Source: Aedes albopictus (Eukaryota; Arthropoda; Insecta; Diptera; Culicidae). Taken from it: a stretch of 64,000 nt of DNA. The position numbers and the translations under genes are program-made. Positions 54,806 to 64,000 of this stretch are shown one piece after another (position 1 is the first letter of the stretch; every line of letters begins with the position of its first letter). Where the stretch lies: NCBI RefSeq assembly GCF_035046485.1, contig NC_085136.1, positions 222,088,853-222,152,852 of the forward strand, written 5' to 3'. The notes under the pieces are model-generated. The model saw nothing but the letters and a program-made list of their open reading frames with translations, had not been told where the DNA came from and searched no databases.

Positions 54806-56095
54806 TATTTATTTATTTATTTATTTATTTATGTTTATTAATATCCAACGGATCTTTAAGATCTAATTGAATTGTGTACTTAATTCTAAATATGTATTTC
54901 TGCAAGATGTACATTCACTGACGATTTAAACATTAGACAACATTACGTTCACAATAATACAATATGACAAATAACAATGTACAATGTATAGCATTAACGT
55001 GTTCGAGGTTGCCAAGTGAAATTCCTGTCTCTAAACTCTCTAAACCAAACTCCGCTTGGCCACGTTGAGGAGAGCATAGCACGATTGCGAAGCTTGACAT
55101 CAATCCCAACCTTGAACGAGATGTATGGAAGTTGTGTTGCGTCGACCCAGGTAGAAACCAGCTTCTGCACAGTAATCGATTCCGTAGTTTCAAGACACTC
55201 GCTAACCATAGCGCGAATTTCATCCTCGGTTACATCATTCTTTACACGTGAGAAAAACATCCAAAACTTTTCATTGCTGTACGGGCGGTAATTTGCGTTA
55301 TTGATTAGCCATGGAATTGCTCTCGTACCGTTCCCGACACAGCATCCATGCATTGAATTAGATGATGTTGACGGTGCAGGAGATGAATGCGCAAGTGGTT
55401 GCTCGTTGTTAGTAGTCGTGTTCAATACACTTTGACGAAAAGCAGTGAGATCAGCCAGCGTATTTTGAATAGAAGAAATCTCTGTTTTTATTTCGGCAAT
55501 GGCATCGATTGATTCAGAAGCAGCGAATTGTTGTGCACTATCGGATTCTTCGGGCGTACGATTTGTTTCGGATGAGATCGATTTGTACTTATTCTGCATG
55601 TAATCAGAATACCGAGTTTCACGCAACACTTTACTGCAGCTGATGCATATCCAAAAAATGAAGGGATTTTTTATGCAACTAACTTTTTCATCAGTTGATA
55701 ATTTCACACACTTAGCGTGGAACGACCCTTTACAATAACCTTCACAGGCAATCACAGCTTCACCAGACACTATTGCCATACTGCAGCTATTGCAAACCAT
55801 CTTGTTGTGTACGTTCGTAGATATTTGTAGCAAGTAGAGTGATATCGGATAACGATGAACTATGATCTTCAGTTTCTAAATATGCACCGAGATACTAGCA
55901 GGAACAGCATAAGCACAGTAATCAGACAACGTTGTAGCATGAACAGAGCTCGACAGAACAAAATTAACGTGAAGTTTACAACATAAAAACCGACGTTTAT
56001 GTGGCACCACTTAGCAAAACACTCTTCGCCGTATAAGACACACACACTCAAGTTAAAGAATCGGACTTTGCCCACCCGAGACTGCACTTCATGTT
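54806..56095 (-). mobile_element. ORF1-only LINE derivative with simple-repeat tail
   Basis: On the minus strand it has a leader of about 260 bp, one open frame of 279 codons (54994-55833), a 3' UTR of about 160 bp with AATAAA, and a tail of (AAAT)n at about 54806-54832. ORF2 is absent: the stop of ORF1 is followed directly by the untranslated tail. This is like mammalian HAL1, a half LINE that keeps only ORF1. The 5' boundary is approximate. Confidence 0.6.
54994..55833 (-). CDS. LINE ORF1-type protein with PHD-like finger
   Basis: A 279-residue protein. Residues 10-75 form a PHD-like finger: MVCNSCSMAIV, VIACEGYCKGSFHAKC and WICISCSKV. A central helix with acidic and polar residues follows (IDAIAEIKTEISSIQNTLAD), then a Ser/Pro linker. 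The C-terminal 110 residues (FWMFFSRVKNDVTEDEI, ISFKVGIDVKLRNRAML, WPSGVWFREFRDR) resemble the RRM-like and C-terminal domains of CR1/Jockey ORF1 proteins. It lacks the zinc knuckles of the ORF1 at 48-49.6 kb, so it belongs to a different LINE family. The frame is fully open. It could bind RNA and use a partner's ORF2. Confidence 0.8.
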   Translation of the reverse strand: MLQISTNVHNKMVCNSCSMAIVSGEAVIACEGYCKGSFHAKCVKLSTDEKVSCIKNPFIFWICISCSKVLRETRYSDYMQNKYKSISSETNRTPEESDSAQQFAASESIDAIAEIKTEISSIQNTLADLTAFRQSVLNTTTNNEQPLAHSSPAPSTSSNSMHGCCVGNGTRAIPWLINNANYRPYSNEKFWMFFSRVKNDVTEDEIRAMVSECLETTESITVQKLVSTWVDATQLPYISFKVGIDVKLRNRAMLSSTWPSGVWFREFRDRNFTWQPRTR

Positions 56096-56597
56096 AGGAA
56101 AACAAACATGCTTTACGTATCTAATTACGTACTAACCTATCAAGGACTGTTAAGTTCTGGTAATTCAAGGACTCACGTGCATTCTTATTGCAGAACACAT
56201 TCTCTAATTTGACAGAGTTTTGCAACTAGCCTAAAGTCCCGGGTTTTTCTTTGTTGTCCTGGGACTAAACTAGAAGCAAGACATGGATGGGGCTAGAGTT
56301 CCGATGCATGGATAAATATCAGTACCACCGTTTTGTTTTTCTCAGAATTCATATAGATTGTGTTTGATTAGGGGCGCTCTTTCGCTGGGATTTAAATCTC
56401 TATGATAACGGGACCTTTTTATCTCAATCTATTTCTTGCACCTCTGGGATAACAAAACAGGAACTGTACAGAAATCGATGCTTCATTGCCTCTCAATGAC
56501 AATGGAGTAGTACGACATGCACTAAATACTAAGGATACGGGTAATGCCACAAAAGATCTAAATACTGGTCGCAGTGGTTCACCCGAACAGAAAAAAA
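56096..56597. other. No recognised content
   Basis: About 0.5 kb of AT-rich DNA. CCCGGGTTTTTCTTTGTTGT then CCTGGGAC near 56238 is a weak hairpin. No ORF above 60 codons. Confidence 0.4.
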
Positions 56598-57899
56598 AAG
56601 CCTGCGCACTTTAGAATCGGTACACTTTCAACCGACTGCCGCTCAAAAACGGAGTCACTTGGAAAAAAGTGTTGTTAGAAGCAATTGAAGCCTATCTATT
56701 GTAGATTGTAGGAAAAGTATAAAATTTGCTGTTTTTATATTTTTAGATGAACTATTGATCTGAATTCGTAAATAGTGCCAGTTTTTTCTGCACACATTGA
56801 GCAAAAACCAATCATTGTTAGATTCAAGATTTGTGTAGGAATATATAATTATCAAACCCACCAATTACGCAGTACATAATAGTTCTTGGTATTATGATTC
56901 TTGATTAAGGGAGGTAAAATATTCCATAAGTGTTTTAAAATTTCCAATATAGCTATGGTAAGCCTTTGAAGGGTTTTATGGAAAATCAAAGACTTGCATA
57001 GATATTTAAGGTCAAAAAAGTTGTTTTCGCTTAAGCTTTAGTTTGGCAAATACGCATACGGGAAGGATACTATACGATTAGTATTGGTATACAAGAAATC
57101 AATTATTTGATGCAGAACAATATAATTAATCGTGGCTCGAAAGCTGTATGGACTATTGCTGACGAAATTCATTATATGTGTTTTGATGGCGTGAAATATC
57201 TAACGATTTTTTTTAATAAAACTGAATCTACTCAGAAGTTTTTTATTTGTTATCATAGAATCACATCTACAGTTCCATAATCTATATGGTTTTCAGTGTT
57301 TTATCCATGAAAACTATCTTATTTTAGGCTTATTATGAGGAGTTAGCCATATGACTGTTAATTTCCGACTACTGTGAGGGAAAACTGCCAATAATTCCAA
57401 AAATAATCCAGGTTTCGATATGAATTAAGTTGGGCCACTTGAATTGGGGAATTGTAGATCCAAAAAACGATCTCAGGAAATATTTTTTCATAAAAAATAA
57501 GTGTGAGTAAAATTATGTTTTGAATATAGCGTGAATGGCCAATAAGGCTATAAGTTTTTTATGGCCTTGTGAACCATTATTTGTCAAAAGTTTAATGCCG
57601 TAACTTGTTTTGAGCATATGTTTGATGAGTATAATTTTGTTTCTTGCGGAAACATCAGCCCGTAAGCTGTGAAATTTGAAAATATTGATGATCATTGGTT
57701 TGTGCAGAATAATATGGCATGAATTTCACAATCAGGTCAAAATTTTATCTTGAACAAATAAAAACTGATTTTTTCATATTTTTTCTACAAAACACAATAA
57801 ATAAGCTTCATTTGCTTTTTACAACATTTTTTTCTAGGTTAAACCGTTTTTGATCTGCAGCCGGTAGAAAGCGTACCGATTCTAAAGTGCGCAGGCTTT
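56598..57899. mobile_element. 1.3-kb non-autonomous TIR element
   Basis: The left tip AAGCCTGCGCACTTTAGAAT with CGGTACACTTTC mirrors the right tip GAAAGCGTACCGATTCTAAA then GTGCGCAGGCTT. The arms continue with CAACCGACTGC and AAAAACGG over about 57 bp. The interior is AT-rich with no ORF above 70 codons. The target duplication is not obvious. Confidence 0.85.
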
Positions 57900-58709
57900 A
57901 GTTATGATGGTTCCCAATAGCAGCATGTCCGGAAGAACTTGAAACTATTGAGAACCTAGCTACAGGTCCTAAGCCCTGGAAAAGTGTGGAACGTTCTGAT
58001 GGCTGTAATCCCTGACCATCATGTAATCAAAATCCAAGGGATAACGCTGAACAACATCAGCGTTGTAAGGCTGATGGCGTGGCTCAGGATGCCTCGAAGT
58101 GGGCATATCCGTTGAGGGACTGGATTCACCCGGTCCGGGAGTTCATGGCGCTTGAGCCACATCGTTTCCAGTTAGAAACTGCCAATCCTGATTGGGTTCT
58201 GTTCCGCTCTGGTTTCCTGGTCCTAGAACCGGGTGGGATCCTGTTCATTGATGGATGAGTAGAGGGATTTGGGTGTTCCAGACGGACCGTTGCGCGTGTG
58301 TGTTTTGGACACTTCAATCTGATCTTGTCGTAAGTGTCCAAAAGTGTATACGAGTAGTGTTCTGTCTGGATTGCCTGAATCGCTTTAGATGGCAGACCTC
58401 CATGGGTGGCGCGATAAGGATAGTTAGCCCCCCTCTCCTCATGCGACGCGCGAGAGAGACGCAGGGGGAGGGACTGAAATTCTGTCGCTGATGAGCCACC
58501 CAACACATGACTTCTTGTTGAATCAACTTAATTGTTTGCCCTTAAACCAAAAATCAACTGTTTCGTTTTAGCGTGTAGTATTACCAAAACCGCATAAACA
58601 AGAGATCCGGAAGTAAACAAAGTGAAAGTTTCTGCTACATCAAGTGCGCACGTGTGCCCGACGATTTTGCGAAACATCTCCTTATCAGTGCTAGGAACAC
58701 AAGTGGCAG
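57900..58709. other. GC-richer unassigned segment
   Basis: From about 57935 to 58500 the GC content is visibly higher than either side, with overlapping plus and minus ORFs of 70-126 codons and no known motif. It resembles an untranslated retroelement leader but I cannot place it. Confidence 0.35.
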
Positions 58710-58889
58710 ATGGAGACGGAAACAGTACAGACTAACGAAGGACGACTCCTAGTGCTTCGAATGCCTGGTGACGGTGATTGTTTGTTCTCGTCAGGGATGT
58801 TTTCGATCACCTGGCAATCGTTTGACTCATTCGTCCATAACTCAGTTCAGAAACCTAATATTGAATTGTGGTGTTCGGCAAAGTTGTAG
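58710..58889 (+). CDS. Short ORF with OTU-protease-like catalytic motif
   Basis: A 59-codon ORF starting METETVQTNEGRLLVLRMPG and then reading DGDCLFSS. PGDGDCLF matches the N-terminal catalytic block of OTU cysteine proteases (D-G-x-C-L-F), with the nucleophile Cys present. The rest of an OTU domain (usually about 120 residues, with a catalytic His) is missing; the frame after CLFSS loses similarity and ends at 58889. This fits truncation by an insertion or deletion just after the motif, or a GT splice donor inside TCGTCAGGGATGTT. OTU domains occur in deubiquitinases and in some Helentron and other transposon proteins. Confidence 0.45.
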   Translation: METETVQTNEGRLLVLRMPGDGDCLFSSGMFSITWQSFDSFVHNSVQKPNIELWCSAKL

Positions 58890-58916
58890 ATTAGTGTTTT
58901 TCCTACAATTATCACC

Positions 58917-59076
58917 AAGGACGCCATATTCTAACTTTTATATATACGACGCTCGAGTGCTAGTATCACCTACTCATACTAAACGATCGAAAAATCCGAT
59001 CGTTTAGTATGAGTAGCTGGTACTAACACTTTTACTACGTTTTTAGTTAGAATTAGAGTTAGAATATGGCGTCCTT
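58917..59076. mobile_element. Palindromic MITE
   Basis: AAGGACGCCATATTCTAACT on the left mirrors AGTTAGAATATGGCGTCCTT on the right. In the middle, TACTCATACTAAACGATCG (about 58973) pairs with CGATCGTTTAGTATGAGTA. The loop is about 6 bp, which should make a very stable hairpin. Confidence 0.9.
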
Positions 59077-59104
59077 GCACACCAAAAATCGATTATGGGT
59101 TTCA

Positions 59105-59240
59105 GCAAAATTTTGCTGGATTTTGCCGAGCTGAAGGTTTCAGTAAACATTTTGCTGAAATTCAGCAAAATTTTGCTGATTTGTTCAGTAAACTCTGCTG
59201 ATCATCAGTAACATTTTGCTGAAGAAATTCAGCAAACTTT
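59105..59240. repeat. Short-period repeats of TTCAGCAAAATTTTGCTGAA type
   Basis: CAGCAAAATTTTGCTG occurs twice as a palindrome (59103, 59161), and (A)CATTTTGCTGAA and TTCAGTAAAC-like versions fill the gaps. The family is common in mosquito genomes by recollection. Confidence 0.7.
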
Positions 59241-59248
59241 TCCGAAAG

Positions 59249-60183
59249 TGTAACCTGTCGGTTACATCTTTAGGTTTTTATTTCTGTATGAGCCGAATGT
59301 TGGCGGAAATTTCATGTTCTTTAAACATTTATTTGCCCTATTCTGTGGCGTGTGGGTGTGTGGTTCACATTTTTGTGTGGTGTGTACAAGAGAGGGGATC
59401 GATCACTGTACTCACTGTTGTACTCCTCCGGCGCTGGCCCACACGGTTACGCACGATTGCGATAGCCCTACCGTGGGGCCGGAATCTCGCCGCGGGGCGG
59501 CTCGGGGATGTCCATTGGTCCGGAATGGCATCGGAATCGGTCCAGCGGGCTTTGCTGGAATCGTTGGTGGTGCTAGGCGTCTTCTCTCATTGGCGATATC
59601 GGCACGGCCCAGGACGATACCGGAGAGACCGTGCCGAGAGAGGACCCTTCTTGACAATTAGGGCCCGAGGCCCGAGGGAATTGTCCGAATGCGGACGAGA
59701 GGTCGTCTTTGGCTGTTAGACTCGGAAGCCATTTTGACTTCCGAGTCGACCCGTGTGAGGCCGTATTTTATAATACGGGAAGAGGTCCTGAACGGTAGTA
59801 GGCCGTTGCCCCAAATCCCACCATCGGAAAAGAAGGGGGGGGGGGGGGTAGTAGAATCACTACGCGGCACTACTTTTATCCGATCGTAGAGATCGGTGTT
59901 TCTCACACGGACGCCTATATACTTCTGCCCAAAAATCTTCAATTTGGAAGATGGCAGCGCCCATGCGACAAAATTCCCGGCCATGACACACATAAACATA
60001 AAATCATAATGGCCATCCACTACGCCCTTCAGCAATGCTGAGTTGAAATAGTTTGGTAGCGGAGTAACCCTCTCAGTCGTGTATTCCTACTGTGTTATTA
60101 CTATACAAAAAAAAACATGAAATTTCCGCCAACATTCGGCTCATACAGAAATAAAAACCTAAAGATGTAACCGACAGGTTACA
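59249..60183. mobile_element. TIR element with GC-rich interior
   Basis: TGTAACCTGTCGGTTACATC then TTTAGGTTTTTATTTCTG on the left mirrors CAGAAATAAAAACCTAAAG then ATGTAACCGACAGGTTACA on the right. The arms match over about 68 bp down to GCGGAAATTTCATG. The 0.8-kb interior at 59400-59720 is strongly GC-rich (GGGGCCGG, CCGCGGGGCGGC), unlike the rest of the region, and has a perfect GACTCGGAAG...CTTCCGAGTC hairpin at about 59720-59744 and a G13 run near 59840. The overlapping ORFs (167 codons plus; 81 and 125 codons minus) have no recognised domain. Confidence 0.8.
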
Positions 60184-60786
60184 TTATCCACTCCTCCGAT
60201 GAAAAATATGTAAAAGTGCGAAGTGGTTTTGCATTTTTTTTTGTTTGTTTCCAAACCTATCTTCGGCTCAAACAATACAATACAATTAGACAAACTTTTC
60301 CAAAACAAAATACAATTACAAACGCGCGAAACCATAATGAAACTATACATACATACAAATTAAAATAATAAATAAAAATAAATTTTAAAATATGCACTAC
60401 TACCATAAACAGTTTAAATAAATATTAGAAAATATCCCGTAACTTGGGTAAAAGAACAAACAAATATATTTACAATGCTGCAGCAAACTTATTTTAGAAC
60501 CCTATTTACACTTTGTACATTATTTACAATCAGATCACTTTCGATCCTATATCACGGTACACCTCGCGCGGGCGAGATTTACCGGCGGGCAAAACGATCA
60601 GTGATGATCAACAATCGATCATCAAGTGACAGATTGGAAACTGTCATGTTTCTGTCAAAAATGATAACACATCGACATAAACAATATGTTTATGTTGTGT
60701 TGTGTTGATCAAGTGTTTATTTGATCAATTAGATTTACTTTGTGATCGGATTTTTTTTTGTGGACTCATTTTCTTGTCTTGTTTAG
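60184..60786. other. AT-rich DNA upstream of the candidate gene
   Basis: Contains A/T runs and GATGATCAACAATCGATCAT/ATCAAGTG words. At its end, CTTGTCTTGTTTAG at 60773-60786 resembles a splice acceptor. No other feature is supported. Confidence 0.35.
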
Positions 60787-60847
60787 GTGATTGGACTGAC
60801 GTCCGTTAGGGTGGTGCACTGCTAGGTCGCAATCTTTTGTGGAAAAG

Positions 60848-61327
60848 ATGGCCTGCAGTAACCCAAACAATCCGGGGATGGCCTTCAAACAAATCTTGAT
60901 TTCTCAAGATTGGAATAAGGTAAGTGTAGTGCATAGCAGAAAATACGAATTAAAATAATCATGTGGACATAAATGTAAAATTGCTACAAGGTGACAAGTG
61001 GGTAATTCTGCCGCTCTCCTTGCAGTAAGTGATCTGAAAGAGGGTCATTTCGGTCGATGTATCCATCAACGATCACTTACTACGAGAAATGGCAAAAACC
61101 GTTGGTCAATGAGTCAAGTCAATCTTGTACTCATGCGGGTGGGGGAGTTGTCCCCGTAATCAATCAAGGTCCCAATGAATCCTAACATTGAGAATTTTAT
61201 TGGACCTGCAAATTGATTAACGATTGCCTTTTCTTTTCAGGACAATCGGCCCTTAAGCTTCCGGAGATGCACTGATTGCGGCCAGCCGGGGAGTATGAAA
61301 GGCAGTTCCGAGGGCAAGAAGAAGTAA
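60848..61327 (+). CDS. Candidate two-exon small gene (weak)
   Basis: Exon 1 (60848-60919) starts ATG in a fair context (AAAAGATGG) and encodes 24 residues ending AAG|GTAAGT, a good donor. After an intron of 321 bp, TTCTTTTCAG at 61231-61240 is a good acceptor. Exon 2 continues in the same frame (phase 0) for 28 codons, including RRCTDCGQPG, and stops with TAA at 61325-61327. The predicted protein has 52 residues with one CxxC and a basic tail. A further donor (ATTAAG|GTAAAA, 61394) and acceptor (CCCTCTCAG, 61443) could lie in the 3' UTR. Both exons are in frame but short, so chance is possible. The family is unknown. It could instead be a non-coding RNA or part of an unrecognised element. Confidence 0.3.
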
Positions 61328-61444
61328 TCCCTCGACAACGCGAAGTTCCTCCGACATGGTCCGGCTTGTGATCCCGGTTGTGCTTAGCATTAAGGTAAAA
61401 AAAAAGTGTAAATAAATTATGTAAATTTGTTTAACCCTCTCAGG

Positions 61445-61660
61445 CCTGTTCGGCTTGGAGGGTAAATAGGGTGTAGAAAAATTCGAGAAATCAGTCAATG
61501 TCAGTATTTCGCGTAAATCCGTATATCACAGTGAATGGTAAGTATAAGTGAGCTGACTTAGTGTAAATTTTATAAACTAGTATCACAGGTAAGCATCACA
61601 TTTGGTAAGTATGTATAGAAAATTATGATTTTAAGTTTCAACATGAATTTGTCGAACACG
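61445..61660. other. No recognised content
   Basis: About 0.2 kb between the candidate gene and the next MITE. No structure can be supported. Confidence 0.4.
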
Positions 61661-62569
61661 TAGGGGAGACTGGGGAGACTTGATCCCTTTTTCTTAATTT
61701 ACCTGAAACTTTAAGAAAAAACACAAAACTAGATCCGATTTCCGTACAAAATGGCAGGTAAACATCTATTGCAAGTTAATACACAACAGAAGGCCTTTAA
61801 ATTATTGTTAAAGTTTTCAAAACTGTGTTTTTATGGAGGCATGTCTTATGACATATTTTTCAAAAATGGGTGACACTTGATCCCCCTTCGAGCACATGGT
61901 TTATTTTAAGGGACAATAATTCCAGAGTCTTCCTATTCATTTTCTTTTCGAGTTATCTTGTATTTTCGATGAATATGGAGTGTTTGAAATTGTAATATTT
62001 CCTTAAATTTTTAAGGATATGCCGTATTTTCAAAATGGGGAGACTTGATCCCCCTTTTCTTGGTTTGTACTAAAGTTATAATTATCCGACACATTTTATC
62101 GTTGAACAGACTATAATTCCAAGTAAATAGATGCTTCCGAATAGAATTTTATTTTTCACATGTATAATGTGTGTGTAATCCTCGAGGGATCAAGTCTCCC
62201 CATGTCACTGTTGTGCATACTAAGCTGAATAATTTAAAATATCTTAACAACAGCCTTATTTGGATAAATAAGTTTGAAAGTATTTTATTTAAACTATGTG
62301 CTGTAAAATTTTGATAGGATTTGGTTCAATTTTCACAAAGTTATTGAGATTTTTTGGAATCGCCTAAAAGATTTCTGAAGGACTGAAAACAAACCATCAG
62401 CCGTTAAAAAATAATGCAATGTACAATCGAAATCACTAGTAGCCAAAACATAGTCGTATGTCCAGGAGTAGTTTTGGAAAAATTATGCTAGAAGAAAAAT
62501 GTTTTTGATTCCGAGCAAATATGGGGGGAACAAGTCTCCCCAGGGATCAAGTCTCCTCAGTCTCCCCTA
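61661..62569. mobile_element. TA-flanked non-autonomous element with GGGGAGACT ends
   Basis: The left tip TAGGGGAGACTGGGGAGACT then TGATCCC mirrors the right tip GGGATCAAGTCTCCTCAGTC then TCCCCTA. The TGGGGAGACTTGATCCCCCT motif is repeated internally near 62035 and 62190. TA borders suggest Tc1/mariner-type movement. The 909-bp interior is AT-rich and has no ORF. Confidence 0.85.
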
Positions 62570-63282
62570 CAAATTAAAATGTTTGAAACGAGACAAATTT
62601 TGGTAATGTGTCCGTTCAGGACCTCTTATTTTGGAATGCAAAACTTCCGAACTTTTACAAGTTTTTATCAGATTTGTTTTTAGTATCGGTTTGAGTATAC
62701 GTACGAAGTACGGATCCCTCCCACCACCAGTCGGAAAATCCGTGTAGATTTTCATACTTTACGAAACCACCTTGATCACCGTTCGCGAAAACTTTAGTTG
62801 GGCGCCATCTGTAACTAGGAAGTATAAATACCGTCAGGACGGGAATAGTGGACGTCGGAAGAAAAAATAACTTAAAATAAAAAAAAAACAATACCACGAC
62901 AACCGTTCCTCTGCTACGCTACTTCCAACCGGAGGCTAGCAGGGTTTTAGGAAGTCAGGTTGTTTTGAGTGTTATCTCAAATTGGTTTGAGGGAGTTGAA
63001 GATTCTTAGCTCTCCCATTGAGAACCGGATGTGTCGAGGGTGGTCTGGTGCCGTTAATAGCGACGGGTCCCAGTCCTTGTCTGCAGAACAACCACGAGAC
63101 GATGTACCGATTTAGCTTTTTCTTTTCGTTCGGTCGTTCCCTGATTGTGTCTTTGTTACATTTTAATCTGTGGAAAATGTCTTTGTTTGGTTAGGTTAGG
63201 CAGATTTTTTATTTACATTTTATTATTTATTTTTATTTATTTCCTTGTTAATTTATTTCATTTTAATTCGTTATATATATGG
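62570..63282 (+). other. Probable LOA-type LINE leader or flank
   Basis: Precedes the leader block shared with 54.4 kb. Segments such as CAACCGGAGGCTAGCAGGGT and ACCACGAGACGATGTACC look like untranslated retroelement leader, but the element's 5' boundary is not visible. No ORF above 80 codons. Confidence 0.35.
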
Positions 63283-63833
63283 TGGCTATTCGAGTCCGTA
63301 TGAAGTTGATCATCAATATTAACTTCTTTTCTCGATCAGCCTAGATAGCTGTGTAGTGTCGGTAGCGATTGTCTCAATTGGCTAAGAATAACACTACGGA
63401 CCGCCTGTTCCGGTGGTAAGAATCCACCAACAGGTGACCCCTAATTCATGGTGTGATGCGGCTTTATGCTTACCGTGCCTAGGAATGAATGGCTAGGGGG
63501 GTCTAATAAAAACCTAACCGCTAACGGAGCCTGTGGAGTACCAGGGCGCCCTCCACAGTATGTAGACCTTACTGCGCTAACCGGAGCAATGGTGCAGTGG
63601 ACCTTGTGTTTCTCCGAGACAATCAGCTGCCCTTCTTTAGTCTCACTTGAGGCTAAATAAGGGCGGGATTATAAAGATGTTGTTAATTAGTTTAAATTTT
63701 CACCTATATGGTTTCGGATTATGCGATTTACACAGTGTATTCTGTGTATCCTCGCCTTTGGCGTTTTAAAATCGATACCGATTTGGCTTTATTGTTGCTG
63801 TTCTTTGTTGTGCTGTTGTTGCGAAGAGTTTAA
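63283..63833 (+). mobile_element. 5' leader of a LOA-type LINE
   Basis: The first 250 bp match the truncated copy at 54386-54628. The leader then runs to the ORF at 63834 without a long frame of its own. An ORF1 that would be expected here is missing or severely reduced. Confidence 0.6.
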
Positions 63834-64000
63834 TCTTACCTAGTTTGGGTAGTGGCTACGGTTAAGATAGCTCAGATCAATCTTCAGCATAAAAGAACAG
63901 CAACGATCAATCTTTGCAGACTTATGCAAAATGGTACAGCCCAAGTGGCCTTGGTACAAGAACCTTACTTTCGTAAGGGAAATTTCTATCTAGGAAACCT
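63834..64000 (+). CDS. LOA-type LINE ORF, N-terminal end (runs off window)
   Basis: After a stop at 63831-63833 the frame stays open to the window end. From 63864 it reads KIAQINLQHKRTATINLC, RLMQNGTAQVALVQEPYF and GNFYLGN, which is the start of an endonuclease domain: QINLQHK.A...L and ALVQEP with the first catalytic Glu. This pattern is typical of LOA-clade LINEs such as Aedes Lian. No Met is obvious before the domain, so the translation start is unclear. The remaining ORF lies outside. Confidence 0.7.

Noticed and set aside
59216..59719. GC-rich 167-codon ORF as a gene
   Set aside because: It begins outside the TIR element, runs across its left TIR, and has no domain. Open frames are expected where GC is high.

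Overview
The window reads as mosquito nuclear DNA, most likely Aedes. The evidence is a tRNA-derived SINE with the features of the Aedes Feilai family, a second Aedes-type SINE, BEL/Pao, RTE-like, LOA-like and Jockey/CR1-like retroelements, many AT-rich TA-, TTAA- and 8-bp-target MITEs, and almost no single-copy coding sequence. No well-supported host protein-coding gene is present. One weak two-exon candidate lies at 60.8-61.3 kb. The species is inferred from repeat content, not from a host gene.

Layout. 0.1-1.3 kb: broken LINE reverse transcriptase on the minus strand, split by a MITE. 3.5-7.0 kb: a decayed RTE-like LINE, minus strand. 7.1-10.9 kb: a BEL/Pao LTR retrotransposon with both LTRs and its 5-bp target duplication, keeping gag and protease but lacking reverse transcriptase, RNase H and most of integrase. 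11.7-16.3 kb: MITEs plus fragments of a LINE RNase H region and a piggyBac transposase. 16.7-20.6 kb: a DNA element with terminal inverted repeats of over 500 bp that holds decayed transposase-like and Ulp1-like peptidase sequences. 21-23.5 kb: small inverted-repeat elements.

23.9-44.9 kb: two large copies (A, minus strand, 23.9-30.6 kb; B, plus strand, 39.2-44.9 kb) of one element in opposite orientation. Each has an ACTAGCTGAAT... end, about 1 kb of unique sequence, a long tandem array with a 136/157-bp unit rich in AAGATGGCGGC, a TGTA/TACA microsatellite and a TATATATATAGAT end. This looks like a Helentron-associated non-autonomous element. Copy A holds a 1.14-kb hAT-type insertion in its array. 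The 8.6 kb between the copies contains SINEs, a 150-bp tandem repeat, a piggyBac fragment, a Crypton tyrosine-recombinase pseudogene and palindromic MITEs.

44.9-49.9 kb: a LINE with two long intact ORFs, minus strand. 50-54 kb: mostly unassigned repeat-like DNA. 54.8-56.1 kb: an ORF1-only LINE derivative. 56.6-62.6 kb: inverted-repeat elements, a short OTU-protease-like ORF, a GC-rich insert in a TIR element and the candidate spliced gene. 62.9-64.0 kb: the 5' part of a LOA-type LINE that runs off the window.

The genes form no operon or pathway. The window is a nested record of transposition in which autonomous sources (LINE, BEL, Crypton, piggyBac, Ulp1-bearing element) sit beside non-autonomous derivatives. 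The 49-kb LINE has both ORFs intact in this sequence and is the best candidate for recent activity.
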